Made by a program: the position numbers and the translations under genes. Shown here piece after piece: positions 15,777 through 26,036 of a stretch of DNA of 52,635 nucleotides (positions are counted from its first letter, which is position 1; the number at the start of each line of letters is the position of its first letter). The DNA comes from Vagococcus acidifermentans. GTDB lineage: Bacteria; Bacillota; Bacilli; Lactobacillales; Vagococcaceae. The notes beneath the pieces were generated by a model, which saw nothing but the letters and a program-made list of their open reading frames with translations, searched no databases and was not told the origin of the DNA. The DNA lies in contig NZ_NGKC01000018.1 in the NCBI RefSeq assembly GCF_003987655.1, positions 1-52,635 of the forward strand. The letters are read 5' to 3'.

Positions 15777-16961
15777 ATGACAGAGCAAAATAACGAGACA
15801 ATGTTAGATGCGATTGAAAGCGTTCAGGAAGTCAAGGTTGGTGACCTTGTGCAGGGAGAGGTATTATCGATTGATGATAACAAGCAGGCAATTGTGGGGA
15901 TCATCGGAGCAGGAGTTGAAGGAGTTGTCCCTCTGAAAGAATTATCCACTTTAGCCGTTGAAAACGTTACAGATATCGTTAACGTTGGAGATATCATCGA
16001 TTTAGTCGTTATCTCAGAGATGGGTAAAGATAAAGAAAATGGCAGTTATCTACTTTCCAAACGTCGTGTTGACGCGAAAAAGATTTGGGAAGAAATTGAA
16101 GAGGATTACAAAGAAGGCAAGCTGATCGAAGCGCCTGTGACAGAAATCGTCAAAGGCGGACTGGTAGTTGATGCCGGTGTCCGCGGATTTGTGCCTGCTT
16201 CAATGGTAGAAGACCATTTTGTTTCAGATTTCTCTGATTACAAAGGGAAAACACTGAAATTTAAGATTGTGGAAATCGAACCTTCCGAAAATCGCCTGAT
16301 CTTATCTCACCGGGCAGTGGTTGAGGCAGAAAAAGAAGCGGTGAAACAGGAGGTTTTAAGTAACATACATGACGGTGATGTGTTGACCGGAAAGGTCGCC
16401 CGCCTGACTGATTTTGGCGCTTTCATTGATTTAGGCGGCGTTGATGGACTTGTTCACGTATCGGAGATTGCACATACACACGTTGACAAGCCGGAAGATG
16501 TGCTGACTGTCGGCGATGAAGTCAATGTCAAAGTTTTGTCAGTTAAACCTGAAGAAGAGCGTGTGTCGCTTTCCATCAAGGAAACACTGCCGGGACCATG
16601 GACAGATATTGACAAAAAAGCACCTGTCGGCTCTGTGTTGACTGGGGTTGTCAAACGCTTGACCTCATTCGGCGCATTCGTTGAAGTATTCCCGGGTGTT
16701 GAGGGTCTGGTCCATATCTCCCAGATTTCTCATAAGCATATTGCCACACCGCACGAAGCACTGGAAGAAGGTCAGGAGATTCAAGTGAAAGTGCTTGAAG
16801 TTCATCCTGATAACGAACGCATAGCCTTAAGCATCAAGGCACTTGAACAAAAAGAAGATGATGAAGTTGCAGCTGAAGATGATTATCAGATGCCGGAAGA
16901 GGGCACTGGTTTTACTCTAGGCGACATTATTAATGCAGAGGATTTAACTAAAGAGGATTAA
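15777..16961 (+). CDS. rpsA: 30S ribosomal protein S1 homologue, four S1 domains
   Basis: A 394-residue RNA-binding protein with four S1 domains (roughly residues 18-90, 105-180, 195-265 and 280-355); the last two have the classic forms GKVARLTDFGAFIDLGGVDGLVHVSEI and GVVKRLTSFGAFVEVFPGVEGLVHISQI. Gram-positive S1 homologues have four rather than six domains, so length is normal. It is thought to aid translation or RNA handling; in Bacillus the homologue (YpfD) is not a tightly bound ribosomal protein. AGGAGG site before the ATG. It follows cmk and precedes der, as in relatives. Confidence 0.94.
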   Translation: MTEQNNETMLDAIESVQEVKVGDLVQGEVLSIDDNKQAIVGIIGAGVEGVVPLKELSTLAVENVTDIVNVGDIIDLVVISEMGKDKENGSYLLSKRRVDAKKIWEEIEEDYKEGKLIEAPVTEIVKGGLVVDAGVRGFVPASMVEDHFVSDFSDYKGKTLKFKIVEIEPSENRLILSHRAVVEAEKEAVKQEVLSNIHDGDVLTGKVARLTDFGAFIDLGGVDGLVHVSEIAHTHVDKPEDVLTVGDEVNVKVLSVKPEEERVSLSIKETLPGPWTDIDKKAPVGSVLTGVVKRLTSFGAFVEVFPGVEGLVHISQISHKHIATPHEALEEGQEIQVKVLEVHPDNERIALSIKALEQKEDDEVAAEDDYQMPEEGTGFTLGDIINAEDLTKED

Positions 16962-16985
16962 TTTGCTTAAATACTGAAATGTTGT

Positions 16986-17017
16986 GATAAGCTGGTGCAC
17001 GCTGCACCGGCTTATTT
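16986..17017 (+). terminator. Terminator of rpsA
   Basis: ATAAGCTGGTGCA and TGCACCGGCTTAT arms with a 3-base loop, followed by TTATAT, a weak U tract. Confidence 0.7.
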
Positions 17018-17160
17018 ATATGGTAAAGAAGTGTTTAGATGCATAATCGTCTGCCTCAGAAGAATTATCAAAAGTTTTAAAAGAAATTTCTTGCATCTCC
17101 CTAATGGTTTGGTTAAACTACTAAGGAATGAGAGTATCATTGAAGGAGGCCTGTTGATTT

Positions 17161-18471
17161 ATGGCAAATCCAACAATAGCAATTGTCGGGAGACCGAATG
17201 TTGGAAAATCCACATTATTTAATCGAATAGCCGGAGAAAGAATTTCCATTGTGGAGGATGTTCCCGGTGTGACAAGAGACCGTATTTACGCCCACGGAGA
17301 ATGGCTGGGACGAGAATTCAATTTAATCGACACAGGCGGAATAGACTTGAGCGATGAGCCGTTTATGGATCAAATCAAGCACCAAGCGGAAATCGCGATT
17401 GATGAGGCAGATGTCATCATCTTAGTTGTCAGCGGACGTGAAGGCGTGACTGATGCGGATGAATATGTGGCCAGAATTCTGTACCGCAGCAACAAGCCGG
17501 TTCTGCTGGCTGTCAATAAAGTAGACAATCCCGAGATGCGCAGTGATATTTATGAATTTTATGCGTTAGGACTGGGAGACCCGTTTCCTGTTTCCGGCAG
17601 TCACGGCCTTGGCATAGGCGATTTGCTGGATGAGGTCATCAAACATTTTGCAGATGAGCAGGAAGAAGAGGAAGATGATGTCATCAGATTCAGTCTGATT
17701 GGACGTCCCAATGTGGGCAAGTCTTCATTAATCAATGCCATCCTTGGGGAAGAGCGGGTCATCGTATCGGATATTGCGGGGACCACGCGTGATGCCATTG
17801 ATACGAGCTTTGTTTCCGAGTCTGGTCAAACATTTCAAATGATTGACACAGCAGGAATGCGCAAACGTGGGAAAGTTTATGAAAAAACGGAAAAATACAG
17901 TGTCATGCGTGCGATGCGTGCTATTGACCGGTCTGATGTCGTGCTGGTCGTGTTAAACGCCGAGGAAGGCATCCGGGAATACGACAAGCGGATTGCCGGC
18001 TTTGCCCATGAAGCAGGGAAAGGCATCATTATCGTGGTGAACAAGTGGGATGCAATTGAAAAAGACAACCACACGATGAAGGAATTTGAGCAGGATATAC
18101 GCAGCGAGTTCCGTTATCTTGATTATGCACCGATTGCCTTTGTGTCCGCAAAGACAAAACAGCGTCTGGCTCAGTTGCCGGATATGATTGAAACGGTCAG
18201 CGAGAACCAGTCGCTGAGGATTCCGTCTTCTATTTTGAATGATGTCATCATGGATGCGGTCGCCATCAATCCGACACCGACCGACAAAGGCAAGCGCCTC
18301 AAGATTTTTTACACCACGCAAGTAGCAGTCAAGCCGCCGACGTTTGTTGTGTTTGTCAATGAAGAGGAGCTGATGCACTTTTCATACGCGCGTTTTTTGG
18401 AAAATCAGATTCGGAAATCCTTTGAATATGAAGGCACGCCGATACGTATTATAGCCAGAAAACGGAAGTAA
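17161..18471 (+). CDS. der: Ribosome biogenesis GTPase Der (EngA)
   Basis: An essential GTPase needed for 50S subunit assembly. The 436-residue protein has two tandem G domains, each with GRPNVGKS (residues 9-16 and 181-188), DTGG or DTAG switch II motifs and NKVD or NKWD specificity motifs, followed by a KH-like domain (about 350-436) ending in [15 protein letters not shown] site precedes the ATG at 17161. The 200 bp between rpsA and der contain no other gene. Confidence 0.97.
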   Translation: MANPTIAIVGRPNVGKSTLFNRIAGERISIVEDVPGVTRDRIYAHGEWLGREFNLIDTGGIDLSDEPFMDQIKHQAEIAIDEADVIILVVSGREGVTDADEYVARILYRSNKPVLLAVNKVDNPEMRSDIYEFYALGLGDPFPVSGSHGLGIGDLLDEVIKHFADEQEEEEDDVIRFSLIGRPNVGKSSLINAILGEERVIVSDIAGTTRDAIDTSFVSESGQTFQMIDTAGMRKRGKVYEKTEKYSVMRAMRAIDRSDVVLVVLNAEEGIREYDKRIAGFAHEAGKGIIIVVNKWDAIEKDNHTMKEFEQDIRSEFRYLDYAPIAFVSAKTKQRLAQLPDMIETVSENQSLRIPSSILNDVIMDAVAINPTPTDKGKRLKIFYTTQVAVKPPTFVVFVNEEELMHFSYARFLENQIRKSFEYEGTPIRIIARKRK

Positions 18472-18555
18472 GTCGGGCATTTTATCATATCCAATCGTGA
18501 TTTGCAACTAAGTAATGAACATTAATAAAAAAACTGATAAAAACTATGAAAAACC

Positions 18556-18584
18556 TTGCTAACACACGCTTCCTGTGGTATCTT
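18556..18584 (+). promoter_or_regulatory. Promoter of hup
   Basis: TTGCTA (18556-18561) and TATCTT (18579-18584) with 17 bp spacing, giving a leader of about 110 nt before the HU start. Confidence 0.6.
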
Positions 18585-18620
18585 GGTTTAAGAAATATTG
18601 ATAAGACAATATTTCCAGAT

Positions 18621-18647
18621 ATCATTTTTGGACCACTCAAAAATGAT
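18621..18647 (+). other. Strong hairpin in the hup leader
   Basis: A perfect 10-bp stem ATCATTTTTG/CAAAAATGAT around GACCACT, not followed by a T run, so it is unlikely to be a terminator. It sits in the leader RNA about 53 bases before the HU start. Confidence 0.5.
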
Positions 18648-18700
18648 TGCCTAGAAACGATGTGTAACATCTAATTTCCTGTTAGGGAGGTGAAATGTAA

Positions 18701-18976
18701 ATGGCAAACAAAGCAGAATTAATCGAAAAAGTAGCAGAAGCTACAAACCTGACTAAAAAAGATGCAACTGTTGCAGTTGATGCAGTTTTTTCATCAATCC
18801 AAGACTTCTTGGCTGATGGAGAGAAAGTTCAATTGATCGGTTTTGGTAACTTCGAAGTTCGTGAACGTGCGGCTCGTAAAGGTCGTAACCCGCAGACTGG
18901 TGAGGAAATCCAAATCGCAGCTAGCAAAGTACCTGCCTTCAAACCAGGCAAAGCACTTAAAGATGCGGTTAAATAA
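18701..18976 (+). CDS. hup: Nucleoid protein HU
   Basis: A 91-residue DNA-bending protein; forms a homodimer that coats and compacts the chromosome. It begins [20 protein letters not shown] and has the HU arm signature [21 protein letters not shown] with the DNA-intercalating Pro, ending [11 protein letters not shown]. Codon choice is that of a highly expressed gene (cgt, aaa, gaa, gct). An AGGGAGGTG site precedes the ATG. Single-gene transcript with its own promoter and terminator. Confidence 0.97.
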   Translation: MANKAELIEKVAEATNLTKKDATVAVDAVFSSIQDFLADGEKVQLIGFGNFEVRERAARKGRNPQTGEEIQIAASKVPAFKPGKALKDAVK

Positions 18977-18989
18977 TGTTGTGATATAA

Positions 18990-19029
18990 AAACGGGCAGT
19001 GCTGATTCAATCGGCACTGTCTGTTTTTT
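18990..19029 (+). terminator. Terminator of hup
   Basis: ACGGGCAGTGC and GCACTGTCTGT arms with a short loop, then TTTTTTC. Confidence 0.9.
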
Positions 19030-19123
19030 CTTTATATAGTCACTAGGGATACGGGTCGCTGTGTAATTAGTTAATGGCTGACCATGATTTGTGGTAAAAT
19101 GATAGACAAAGGAGCTGATTAAA

Positions 19124-20197
19124 ATGAGGGAGGTATATAGGAACAACGGGCAAAAAAGCGAAATTATTTTTGCGGAACCTGTTGCAGTCGTTACTAAAAA
19201 AGAACTGGTGCAGCAGGCGCAAGACTATGATGCCGTGTTTATCTTATCCAATCAGGAGTACTATGACAGTTATTACGAGATGTTCTCGCCCATACTGCTT
19301 AACAAGTCATGGGGAAACTGGTTCATCTGTCCGAACCATCCTTCTGAGCACCAAATGAAACAGCTTCAAACCATTTTGGAATTCATGGAAGAAATGACGA
19401 TACCGGAACATACGCTGCTTTTCGGCTTAGGGAATGAAGCTATTTTTCATCTTTCCGGCTACTTGGCGGCACATTCCAGGTACATTCAAACTTTTGTTTA
19501 TTTTCCGATTTCAGTCACGTCATTCGTTACCGGTCTGTATGGTCAGTCAGACATACTGCTGTCGGTGGACCGGCCGGTTTTGTCGACGCTAAGATTGCCT
19601 GATACCATCATCTATGATGTGATGATTGCCCCGGAAAAGCATGACGTGAATTTTTTAGAAGAATTGTTTACCCTTGTGCATCTTGGGTTGTCGACGGATC
19701 ATGAGTACCTTCAAATGCTGTACAAAACCGTTGCGCAGTTAAAAGGCTGGCAGTCGAAGTTTCTGGCACCGCTGATCAAGCCGACAATCGCGTTGTTTCA
19801 AACATACCGTCCGTCCGACAGTCATTTCGGACTGGCTTTTGCAAACGGCTTTTATCATGTGGAGGGCAGCTACTATCTGCCCCGTATCCAGCGGAAATTT
19901 ATCGGACTGCTTTTGCAGGTGTTGTGGAGTCAGAGGGAACAGGGGTTTTCATTTCAATTTGAAAATTTTGTCGGCTGGCTGACGGCGGCCGGGGTGGACT
20001 GCCGGATACCGGAAACGATTTTAAGTGCTGACTTAGCAGCCGGAATCGCCAAAGAGTGCCGGCGCTTCAGCACCTGTCCGGCATTGAAAAAAATAGGTCG
20101 GTTGGCTTCAGGCGAACGGCCGACGGAACAGCGTTTATATGACACAATAACGATGTATCGTCAATTACCGCAATTTGTAACAGAGGAGACGAACTAA
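19124..20197 (+). CDS. 3-dehydroquinate synthase-like protein, probably not catalytic
   Basis: A 357-residue protein whose middle resembles the NAD-binding core of AroB: FGLGNEAIFHLSGYLAAHSR matches the GGGVxGDLAGFxAAxxxRG block, FVYFPISVTSFVTGLYG matches the PTTLLAxVDASVGG block, and DTIIYDV matches the strand after it. The metal-binding and catalytic residues of true dehydroquinate synthases (the Glu, His and Lys positions) are not evident, and it is not next to other shikimate genes. It sits tightly before a TPR gene (the next ATG follows the stop directly). I infer a divergent family member with an unknown role. ATG at 19124 with AAAGGAG. Confidence 0.6.
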   Translation: MREVYRNNGQKSEIIFAEPVAVVTKKELVQQAQDYDAVFILSNQEYYDSYYEMFSPILLNKSWGNWFICPNHPSEHQMKQLQTILEFMEEMTIPEHTLLFGLGNEAIFHLSGYLAAHSRYIQTFVYFPISVTSFVTGLYGQSDILLSVDRPVLSTLRLPDTIIYDVMIAPEKHDVNFLEELFTLVHLGLSTDHEYLQMLYKTVAQLKGWQSKFLAPLIKPTIALFQTYRPSDSHFGLAFANGFYHVEGSYYLPRIQRKFIGLLLQVLWSQREQGFSFQFENFVGWLTAAGVDCRIPETILSADLAAGIAKECRRFSTCPALKKIGRLASGERPTEQRLYDTITMYRQLPQFVTEETN

Positions 20198-21439
20198 ATG
20201 ACATATGCAGAAAAAATGCTGGCCGCGCTGTCAGCAGGCGATTTAGCAGATGCACAACTTAATTTTGAAAAAACACAGCGAGAGGACTCTGCGGAGATTC
20301 GCGCCGGCTTAGCTGAAGAACTGTTGCAGATGGGTTTTTTAGATGAATCTGAGCAGTTGATTCAGCAGTTGCTGGCTGAATTTCCCGAAGAAGATTCGCT
20401 TAAAGTGATGTTGGCGGAAATCGCCATAGAAGATGGGGAAACGGACAAGGCTTTTTCAATTCTCGAAACTATCCCGGCTGGCAGCAGTTCGTATAGTCAA
20501 AGCCTTGTGCTGCAGGCCGACTTGTATCAACTGCTCGGGTTGCCTGAAGTCAGCGAAAACAAATTGTCGGAAGCTAAAAAATATCTGCCGGATGAACCGC
20601 TCCTTGACTTTGCGCTGGCAGAGCTGTATTTTTCGGAAGAGCAGTATGCGCGGGCGCTTGAGCTATATCTTATGTTGAACGCAAGCAGTACCTTTGAAGC
20701 GCCTGTCAATTTAGCAGAACGGATCGGTGTGAGCTATACGAGATTGGGTGAATTTGAGACCGCTGTTGCTTACCTTGAGGACGCTGTCAAAGACACCGGT
20801 TCTGACGATACGCTCTACGAGTTGGCAATCACCTACATGCAGCTGGAAGAATCTGCTAAAGCCATCACACTATTGCAGCAGCTTCAGGCTGTCAACCCGG
20901 ACTACATGACCGTGTATTACCCGCTAGCGAAAATGCTCCATGACGAGGGGCGCCATCAAGAAGCACGCGACGTACTGCAGCAGGGACTGGCAGCAAGTCC
21001 GTTCACCGTTCCGCTTTACCATTTGGCATCCACAAATGCCTATAGTTTGGGGATGGTCGAACTGGCAGAAGATTATCTCCATCAGGCGCTTGAGATGGAG
21101 GAGGACAAGGACCACACCTTGCTTAAACTGAGTGAATTATTAATCAACGAGGCCCGCTATGATGAAGTGGTTTCGCTGCTGAGCGGACTGGAAAACCCGG
21201 ACCAGGGGTTTGCCCACTGGTACCTCGCACAAGCTTACAATGGCCTTGAACAATTTGACGAAGCACGAACGCATTACCGCCGGGCATTTAATTGGCTGGG
21301 GAGTGAACCTGATTTTTTGAAAGAATACGGCCTGTTTTTAAGAGAAGACGGCTTGCTGGAGGAGTCGCAAAGTATACTGACACGTTACCTCCATCTTGTG
21401 CCGGGCGATATAGAGATACTATCACTGCTGGATGATTAG
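20198..21439 (+). CDS. TPR-repeat protein (YpiA-like)
   Basis: A 413-residue acidic cytoplasmic protein made almost entirely of tetratricopeptide helical pairs, with about ten repeats of the type alanine-rich helix A, then LxLxxxxYxxALxLY; examples are near residues 140-165 and 340-365. TPR proteins act as scaffolds for protein contacts. In Bacillus the comparable gene ypiA is also followed by ypiB, and the same pair is present here. The start codon abuts the stop of the preceding gene. Function unknown. Confidence 0.85.
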   Translation: MTYAEKMLAALSAGDLADAQLNFEKTQREDSAEIRAGLAEELLQMGFLDESEQLIQQLLAEFPEEDSLKVMLAEIAIEDGETDKAFSILETIPAGSSSYSQSLVLQADLYQLLGLPEVSENKLSEAKKYLPDEPLLDFALAELYFSEEQYARALELYLMLNASSTFEAPVNLAERIGVSYTRLGEFETAVAYLEDAVKDTGSDDTLYELAITYMQLEESAKAITLLQQLQAVNPDYMTVYYPLAKMLHDEGRHQEARDVLQQGLAASPFTVPLYHLASTNAYSLGMVELAEDYLHQALEMEEDKDHTLLKLSELLINEARYDEVVSLLSGLENPDQGFAHWYLAQAYNGLEQFDEARTHYRRAFNWLGSEPDFLKEYGLFLREDGLLEESQSILTRYLHLVPGDIEILSLLDD

Positions 21440-21457
21440 AAAGGGTAGGTGAGGCAG

Positions 21458-22003
21458 ATGGAATTGTCTCAAAAGAAGGAGTTTGTAAAATGGCTGCTTA
21501 AATCAGTGTCGTTTAAGCGTCGGGAAGCCTATTGGATACTGAATTATTTGTTGAATCACGACATGATTCTCAACAATGTCCGATTCGTTCAGAAAAGTGA
21601 TGAAACTCCGCGCGGCTTGCTGATGGTGGATGTGTTTCACGATGAACCGGGACTGTTGCTGAAAAAGGGTAAACATTTTTTTGACGATCCGGAACAGATT
21701 TTTCATGAAATCAGGATGAATTGGCGCGAGGCGCTTTTTCTTGAGATTTTGTTCAAGGATGCCAATCAGCACGTCTTGTATTTGTCCGTGCTTGAGGACA
21801 ATCCTTATGCACCGTGGAGCGAATCGGTGGATGAAGATTTTTTAGAGGAGCTGGAAGGATTTCTTTTAGAAGAGGAGCGGCAGTACCGTATCCGTTATCT
21901 GGAAGCCTCCATTGACCGGGCGCTTGAAGAGGAAGACAAGGAATCTTTTTTCAATTTGCTGGCTGAATTGCAGGAATTGCAAAAAGAAAACAACTTTAGT
22001 TGA
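21458..22003 (+). CDS. YpiB / UPF0302 protein with C-terminal IDEAL domain
   Basis: A 181-residue cytoplasmic protein. The N-terminal UPF0302 domain has KKEFVKWLLKSVSFKRREAYWILNYL, and the C-terminal stretch IDRALEEEDKESFFNLLAEL is an IDEAL domain. In Bacillus the homologue follows ypiA and is linked to control of cytochrome bc complex genes and cell envelope matters, but the role here is not known. The ATG at 21458 is chosen with an AGGTG site six bases upstream; a GTG at 21449 is possible. Confidence 0.85.
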   Translation: MELSQKKEFVKWLLKSVSFKRREAYWILNYLLNHDMILNNVRFVQKSDETPRGLLMVDVFHDEPGLLLKKGKHFFDDPEQIFHEIRMNWREALFLEILFKDANQHVLYLSVLEDNPYAPWSESVDEDFLEELEGFLLEEERQYRIRYLEASIDRALEEEDKESFFNLLAELQELQKENNFS

Positions 22004-22029
22004 CTTTTTATGATACGTTCTTTATAATT

Positions 22030-22260
22030 TTGTGAAGAAGCCAAAGGATATATTTGTCTGTTTGACCGTTTAGAGAGCTTTCTGGCAGGTGAAAAGAAAG
22101 ACGGCATCCGGCAAAGGCTCCCTTTGGGTAAATTGACAAGAAATTGTCACGCGTTCCGCGTTAACGAAATCAAGAGGTAATGAATGTTTGACATCCATTG
22201 CAATCAAGGTGGTACCGCGCTGTGTCGTCCTTGTGTTGCAAGGATGTTTTTTATTTTTTT
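22030..22260 (+). promoter_or_regulatory. T-box leader of alaS
   Basis: A tRNA-sensing leader. Stem I is closed by CCAAAGG (22041-22047) with CCTTTGG (22121-22127) and contains the AGAGAGCTTT and GGTGAAAAG elements. A GCT (Ala) specifier lies just inside its 3' arm at about 22117-22119. The T-box sequence AAGGTGGTACCGCG is at 22206-22219 and the terminator (CCTTG/CAAGG with a long T run) at 22227-22260. Uncharged tRNA-Ala should stabilise the antiterminator and allow alaS expression. Confidence 0.93.
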
Positions 22261-22278
22261 AGAGAGAGGATAAGGAAA

Positions 22279-24921
22279 ATGAAGCAATTATCAAGTAGTC
22301 AAATCAGACAGATGTTTTTAGATTTTTTCAAATCAAAAGGGCACACTGTCGAGCCAAGTGCGTCATTGATTCCCGTCAATGACCCGACTCTCCTGTGGAT
22401 TAATTCCGGAGTCGCAACATTGAAAAAGTACTTCGACGGTTCGGTCGTGCCTGACAATCCGCGTATCACCAACGCGCAAAAAAGCATCCGGACAAATGAC
22501 ATTGAAAATGTCGGGAAAACAGCACGCCATCACACCATGTTTGAGATGCTCGGCAATTTTTCAATCGGCGATTATTTTAAGGAACAGGCGATCGTCTGGG
22601 CATGGGAATTTTTAACGGATGAGGCATGGATGGCATTTGAGCCGGAAAAAATTTATGTGACCGTCTACCCTGAAGACAAAGAGGCCAAACGTATTTGGGA
22701 GGAAGTCGTCGGATTGGCGCCGGATCATATCGTTGAAGTTGCGGATAATTTCTGGGATATCGGCGCAGGTCCATGTGGTCCGGATTCTGAAATTTTTTAC
22801 GACCGCGGCGAAAGTTTTAACAATCTGGCTGCCGATGACCCTGAAAACTATCCGGGAGGCGAAAACGAACGCTATCTGGAAATCTGGAATTTGGTGTTCT
22901 CAGAGTTTAACCATACACCGGAGGGGACATATGAGCCGCTGCCGCATAAAAACATTGATACTGGTATGGGTCTTGAACGTATTGTTTCCATTGTCCAGGA
23001 TGCGCCGACAAACTTTGAGACCGACTTGTTTATGCCGATTATCAACGCAACAGAAAATATGAGCGCGGGTAAAGTGTACGGCAAGGATAATGCGACGGAC
23101 ATTTCGTTTAAGGTCATCGCCGACCACATCAGAGCGGTTGCTTTTGCAATCGGGGACGGGGCACTGCCGTCAAATGAAGGACGGGGGTACGTTTTGCGTC
23201 GTTTGCTGCGCCGGGCAGTCATGCATGGGAAAAAGCTGGGCATCAACGAAGCCTTTATGTATAAGCTTGTGAAGGTTGTCGGGGAAATCATGGACAGCTA
23301 CTATCCGGAAATACTGGCCAACCGAGAATTCATTGAAAAGATCGTGCGTACCGAGGAAGAACGCTTCCATGAAACCATCAATGACGGATTGCGCATCATG
23401 ACAGACTTGCTGACCGAATTAAAAGACAACGGTCAGGATGTCCTTGCCGGCAAGGATATTTTCAAACTTTACGATACTTACGGCTTCCCGGTGGAATTGA
23501 CAGAAGAAATGGCGGAAGATGAAGGATTGAAAGTCGACCACGCCGGGTTTGAAAAAGAAATGGCTGTTCAGAAAGAACGTGCCAGAGCGGCAAGGAAGAA
23601 AGAGGAATCCATGAGTGTCCAGTCTTCATTGCTGACTGACGTCAAAGTAGTCAGTGAGTTCGTGGGTTATACGGAGACGACCGCTGAATCCGCTTTGCTC
23701 GTACTGATTCAAGACGACGAGGAGAAACAGGAAGTCGGCGCCGGAGAAGCGCAAGCCATTTTTGCTAAAACACCTTTTTATGCTGAAATGGGCGGTCAAG
23801 TGGCTGATAAAGGTACCGTCAGTGATGCATCGGGTGCTGTTGTTGCCAATGTGCTGGATGCCCAGCGTGCACCAAACGGACAGACTCTTCACCGGCTGGA
23901 CATTCTGAAGCCGCTGGTTGCAGGTCTATCATATACACTGAGTGTGGATGGGGCGATGCGTAAAAAAATCATCAAAAACCACACAGCGACACATTTGCTC
24001 CACCGTGCACTGAAAGATGTGCTCGGCGAACATGCCAATCAGGCTGGCTCGCTTGTAGCACCGGGTTACTTGCGGTTTGACTTCACGCATTTTGAACAGT
24101 TGTCAGCAGATGAGCTGAACCGGATGGAGCATCTCGTGAATGAAAAAATCTGGGATGCACTCGTCGTCGAAACCATTGAAACAGACATCGATACGGCGAA
24201 GGCAATGGGCGCCATGGCACTTTTCGGTGAAAAATACGGCCACGATGTCCGCGTAGTTAAAATTGGCGATTACTCGATTGAATTATGCGGCGGTGTTCAT
24301 GTCGCCAATACGGAAGACATCGGTCTATTCAAAATTGTTTCTGAATCGGGTATCGGGGCAGGTGTGCGTCGAATCGAAGCAGTGACCAGCCGCGAAGCGT
24401 ATGAACTGCTGCATGAACAGGAGATGCGCCTGAAAGAAGTGGCATCCATCGTGAAATCACCGCAAATCAAAGAAACGACAGCCAAGGCAGCACAGCTGCA
24501 AAAAGAGCTGAAAGAAGCCAAACGGGAAAACGAGCAGTTGGCGGCAAAAATCGCCAATGCCCAGGCTGGCGATATATTTAATGAGGTCCATACAGCTGAC
24601 GGTATGACCTATATTGCAGCACACGTTCAGGTCAAAGACATGAACCAGTTGCGCCAGCTGGCAGACCAGTGGAAGCAGAAAGCAGCGTCCGATGTGCTGG
24701 TTTTGGGGACGGTACAAGGAGAGAAAGTCAATTTGTTGGCAGCCATGACAAAAGAAATGATTGCTAAAGGATATAAAGCCGGTGATTTAATTAAAGCTAT
24801 CGCGCCAAAAGTCAACGGCGGCGGCGGCGGACGGCCGGACATGGCACAGGCTGGCGGCAAGAACCCTGCCGGTCTGCAAGACGCGCTGAATGAAGTTCCC
24901 CGCTGGTTGACAGAAAAGTAA
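22279..24921 (+). CDS. alaS: Alanyl-tRNA synthetase
   Basis: Charges tRNA-Ala. The 880-residue protein has the class II catalytic core at the N-terminus ([19 protein letters not shown], motif 2 around [19 protein letters not shown]), an editing domain with the zinc site HTATHLLH and CGGVH (about residues 575-690), a coiled coil near 730-770 and the C-terminal DHHA1 domain with the glycine-rich [16 protein letters not shown]. The ATG at 22279 follows GGATAAGGA; a frame extends upstream into the T-box leader but is not expected to be translated. Confidence 0.97.
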   Translation: MKQLSSSQIRQMFLDFFKSKGHTVEPSASLIPVNDPTLLWINSGVATLKKYFDGSVVPDNPRITNAQKSIRTNDIENVGKTARHHTMFEMLGNFSIGDYFKEQAIVWAWEFLTDEAWMAFEPEKIYVTVYPEDKEAKRIWEEVVGLAPDHIVEVADNFWDIGAGPCGPDSEIFYDRGESFNNLAADDPENYPGGENERYLEIWNLVFSEFNHTPEGTYEPLPHKNIDTGMGLERIVSIVQDAPTNFETDLFMPIINATENMSAGKVYGKDNATDISFKVIADHIRAVAFAIGDGALPSNEGRGYVLRRLLRRAVMHGKKLGINEAFMYKLVKVVGEIMDSYYPEILANREFIEKIVRTEEERFHETINDGLRIMTDLLTELKDNGQDVLAGKDIFKLYDTYGFPVELTEEMAEDEGLKVDHAGFEKEMAVQKERARAARKKEESMSVQSSLLTDVKVVSEFVGYTETTAESALLVLIQDDEEKQEVGAGEAQAIFAKTPFYAEMGGQVADKGTVSDASGAVVANVLDAQRAPNGQTLHRLDILKPLVAGLSYTLSVDGAMRKKIIKNHTATHLLHRALKDVLGEHANQAGSLVAPGYLRFDFTHFEQLSADELNRMEHLVNEKIWDALVVETIETDIDTAKAMGAMALFGEKYGHDVRVVKIGDYSIELCGGVHVANTEDIGLFKIVSESGIGAGVRRIEAVTSREAYELLHEQEMRLKEVASIVKSPQIKETTAKAAQLQKELKEAKRENEQLAAKIANAQAGDIFNEVHTADGMTYIAAHVQVKDMNQLRQLADQWKQKAASDVLVLGTVQGEKVNLLAAMTKEMIAKGYKAGDLIKAIAPKVNGGGGGRPDMAQAGGKNPAGLQDALNEVPRWLTEK

Positions 24922-24992
24922 TCAATTGGCTGAGTTATTGTGACATAAGACAAAAACGGAAAGGAACGGTTGGAAAACCGTGGGTGAGGTAT

Positions 24993-25667
24993 ATGCTTGA
25001 AGCAGTGATTTTTGATATGGACGGTGTGTTAATCGACACTGAAAAATTTTATATGCGCTCCGAACAGCAGATTGTCGCTGAATACGGGATTGATGTGCCG
25101 GCTTCCCATTTTACGAAGTATTGCGGTACCACGCAAGATTACATCTGGCAAAACATCAAAGATGAATTCAATTTGCCGGCTTCATTAGAACAATTAAAAG
25201 AAATTGCCCCGATTTATCTGGAAAAATTGTTTGACACAGAAGGCGTCACGATGATTGACGGCATTCCAGAACTGCTGGCTGAATTGTCCGCTAGTCCGCT
25301 GAAACTGGCAGTCGCTTCTTCAACGAAACAGGCGTTGATTCACAAGCACTTGTCATCGATTGGTCTGTCTGATTATTTTGACGTGATGGAGTCAGCTGAG
25401 AATGTCAAACATTCCAAGCCGGCACCGGATGTGTTTTTAAAGACTGCAGAACTGCTGGGGGTCAATCCCGAAAACTGTCTGGTTATCGAAGATTCCAGCA
25501 ACGGTGTCAAGGCGGCGAAAAATGCCGGCATGGTCTGCATTGCCTTTAAAAATCCTGAATTTCCATCACAGGACACCCGGCTGGCAGATTTGGAAGTCAC
25601 ACATATCAAGGACATTACACTAGCCCGCTGTTACCAGCTGTACGACCAAACAGTCTCCGGCAAATAA
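24993..25667 (+). CDS. HAD-superfamily phosphatase, beta-phosphoglucomutase-like
   Basis: A 224-residue cytoplasmic hydrolase with all HAD motifs: FDMDGVLIDTE (nucleophile Asp and acid-base Asp), ASSTK with the motif II Ser/Thr, KPAPDVF with the motif III Lys, and VIEDSSNGVKAAKNAGM with the acidic motif IV. The helical cap inserted after motif I fits the PGMB/sugar phosphatase branch. The substrate cannot be told. The ATG at 24993 follows a GGTGAGG site; a GTG at 24984 is an alternative. Confidence 0.85.
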   Translation: MLEAVIFDMDGVLIDTEKFYMRSEQQIVAEYGIDVPASHFTKYCGTTQDYIWQNIKDEFNLPASLEQLKEIAPIYLEKLFDTEGVTMIDGIPELLAELSASPLKLAVASSTKQALIHKHLSSIGLSDYFDVMESAENVKHSKPAPDVFLKTAELLGVNPENCLVIEDSSNGVKAAKNAGMVCIAFKNPEFPSQDTRLADLEVTHIKDITLARCYQLYDQTVSGK

Positions 25668-25681
25668 ACTGAATGAAGCTT

Positions 25682-25718
25682 CAGCGTCCCAGCAGTCAGA
25701 TGGGGCGCTGATTTTTTT
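25682..25718 (+). terminator. Terminator of the HAD phosphatase gene
   Basis: CAGCGTCCCA and TGGGGCGCTG arms followed by ATTTTTTTA. Confidence 0.85.
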
Positions 25719-25827
25719 ATAAATCAACTCCTCGAAAGCCCCGTGATATGATATAGTAAATCAGTAAGGATGCCAATTTAAACGAGAGGAAATCGGAGCA
25801 TCTTAAAAAAAGAAAGAAGTGAAGAAC

Positions 25828-26007
25828 ATGCCAATTGTACATATTGAACTTATTGAAGGACGGACACAGGAACAAAAGGACGCCATGGTCAGAGATGTGA
25901 CAGATGCTATTGTCAAAAATACAGGGGCGCAAAAGGAAAACGTCCACATCATCATCAGCGACATGGCAAAAGGCAATTACGCTGTTGGCGGTGAAACAAA
26001 AAAATAA
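25828..26007 (+). CDS. 4-oxalocrotonate tautomerase family protein
   Basis: A 59-residue protein of the small tautomerase family, which acts through an N-terminal Pro exposed after Met removal. The start MPIVHIELIEGRTQEQK fits, so the ATG at 25828 is needed (a GTG at 25819 would bury the catalytic Pro). The family Arg in IEGR is present. The physiological substrate of such DmpI/YwhB-like proteins in Firmicutes is unknown. Confidence 0.88.
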   Translation: MPIVHIELIEGRTQEQKDAMVRDVTDAIVKNTGAQKENVHIIISDMAKGNYAVGGETKK

Positions 26008-26036
26008 ATGACAGAGTAGACGGAGGTATAGGAGAA

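Noticed and set aside
16995-17222. 75-residue plus-strand frame between rpsA and der
   Set aside because: Begins in the rpsA terminator, overlaps the start of der in another frame and has no ribosome site.
22198-22278. Upstream extension of alaS
   Set aside because: It runs through the T-box antiterminator/terminator; the ATG at 22279 has the proper ribosome site and matches family starts.
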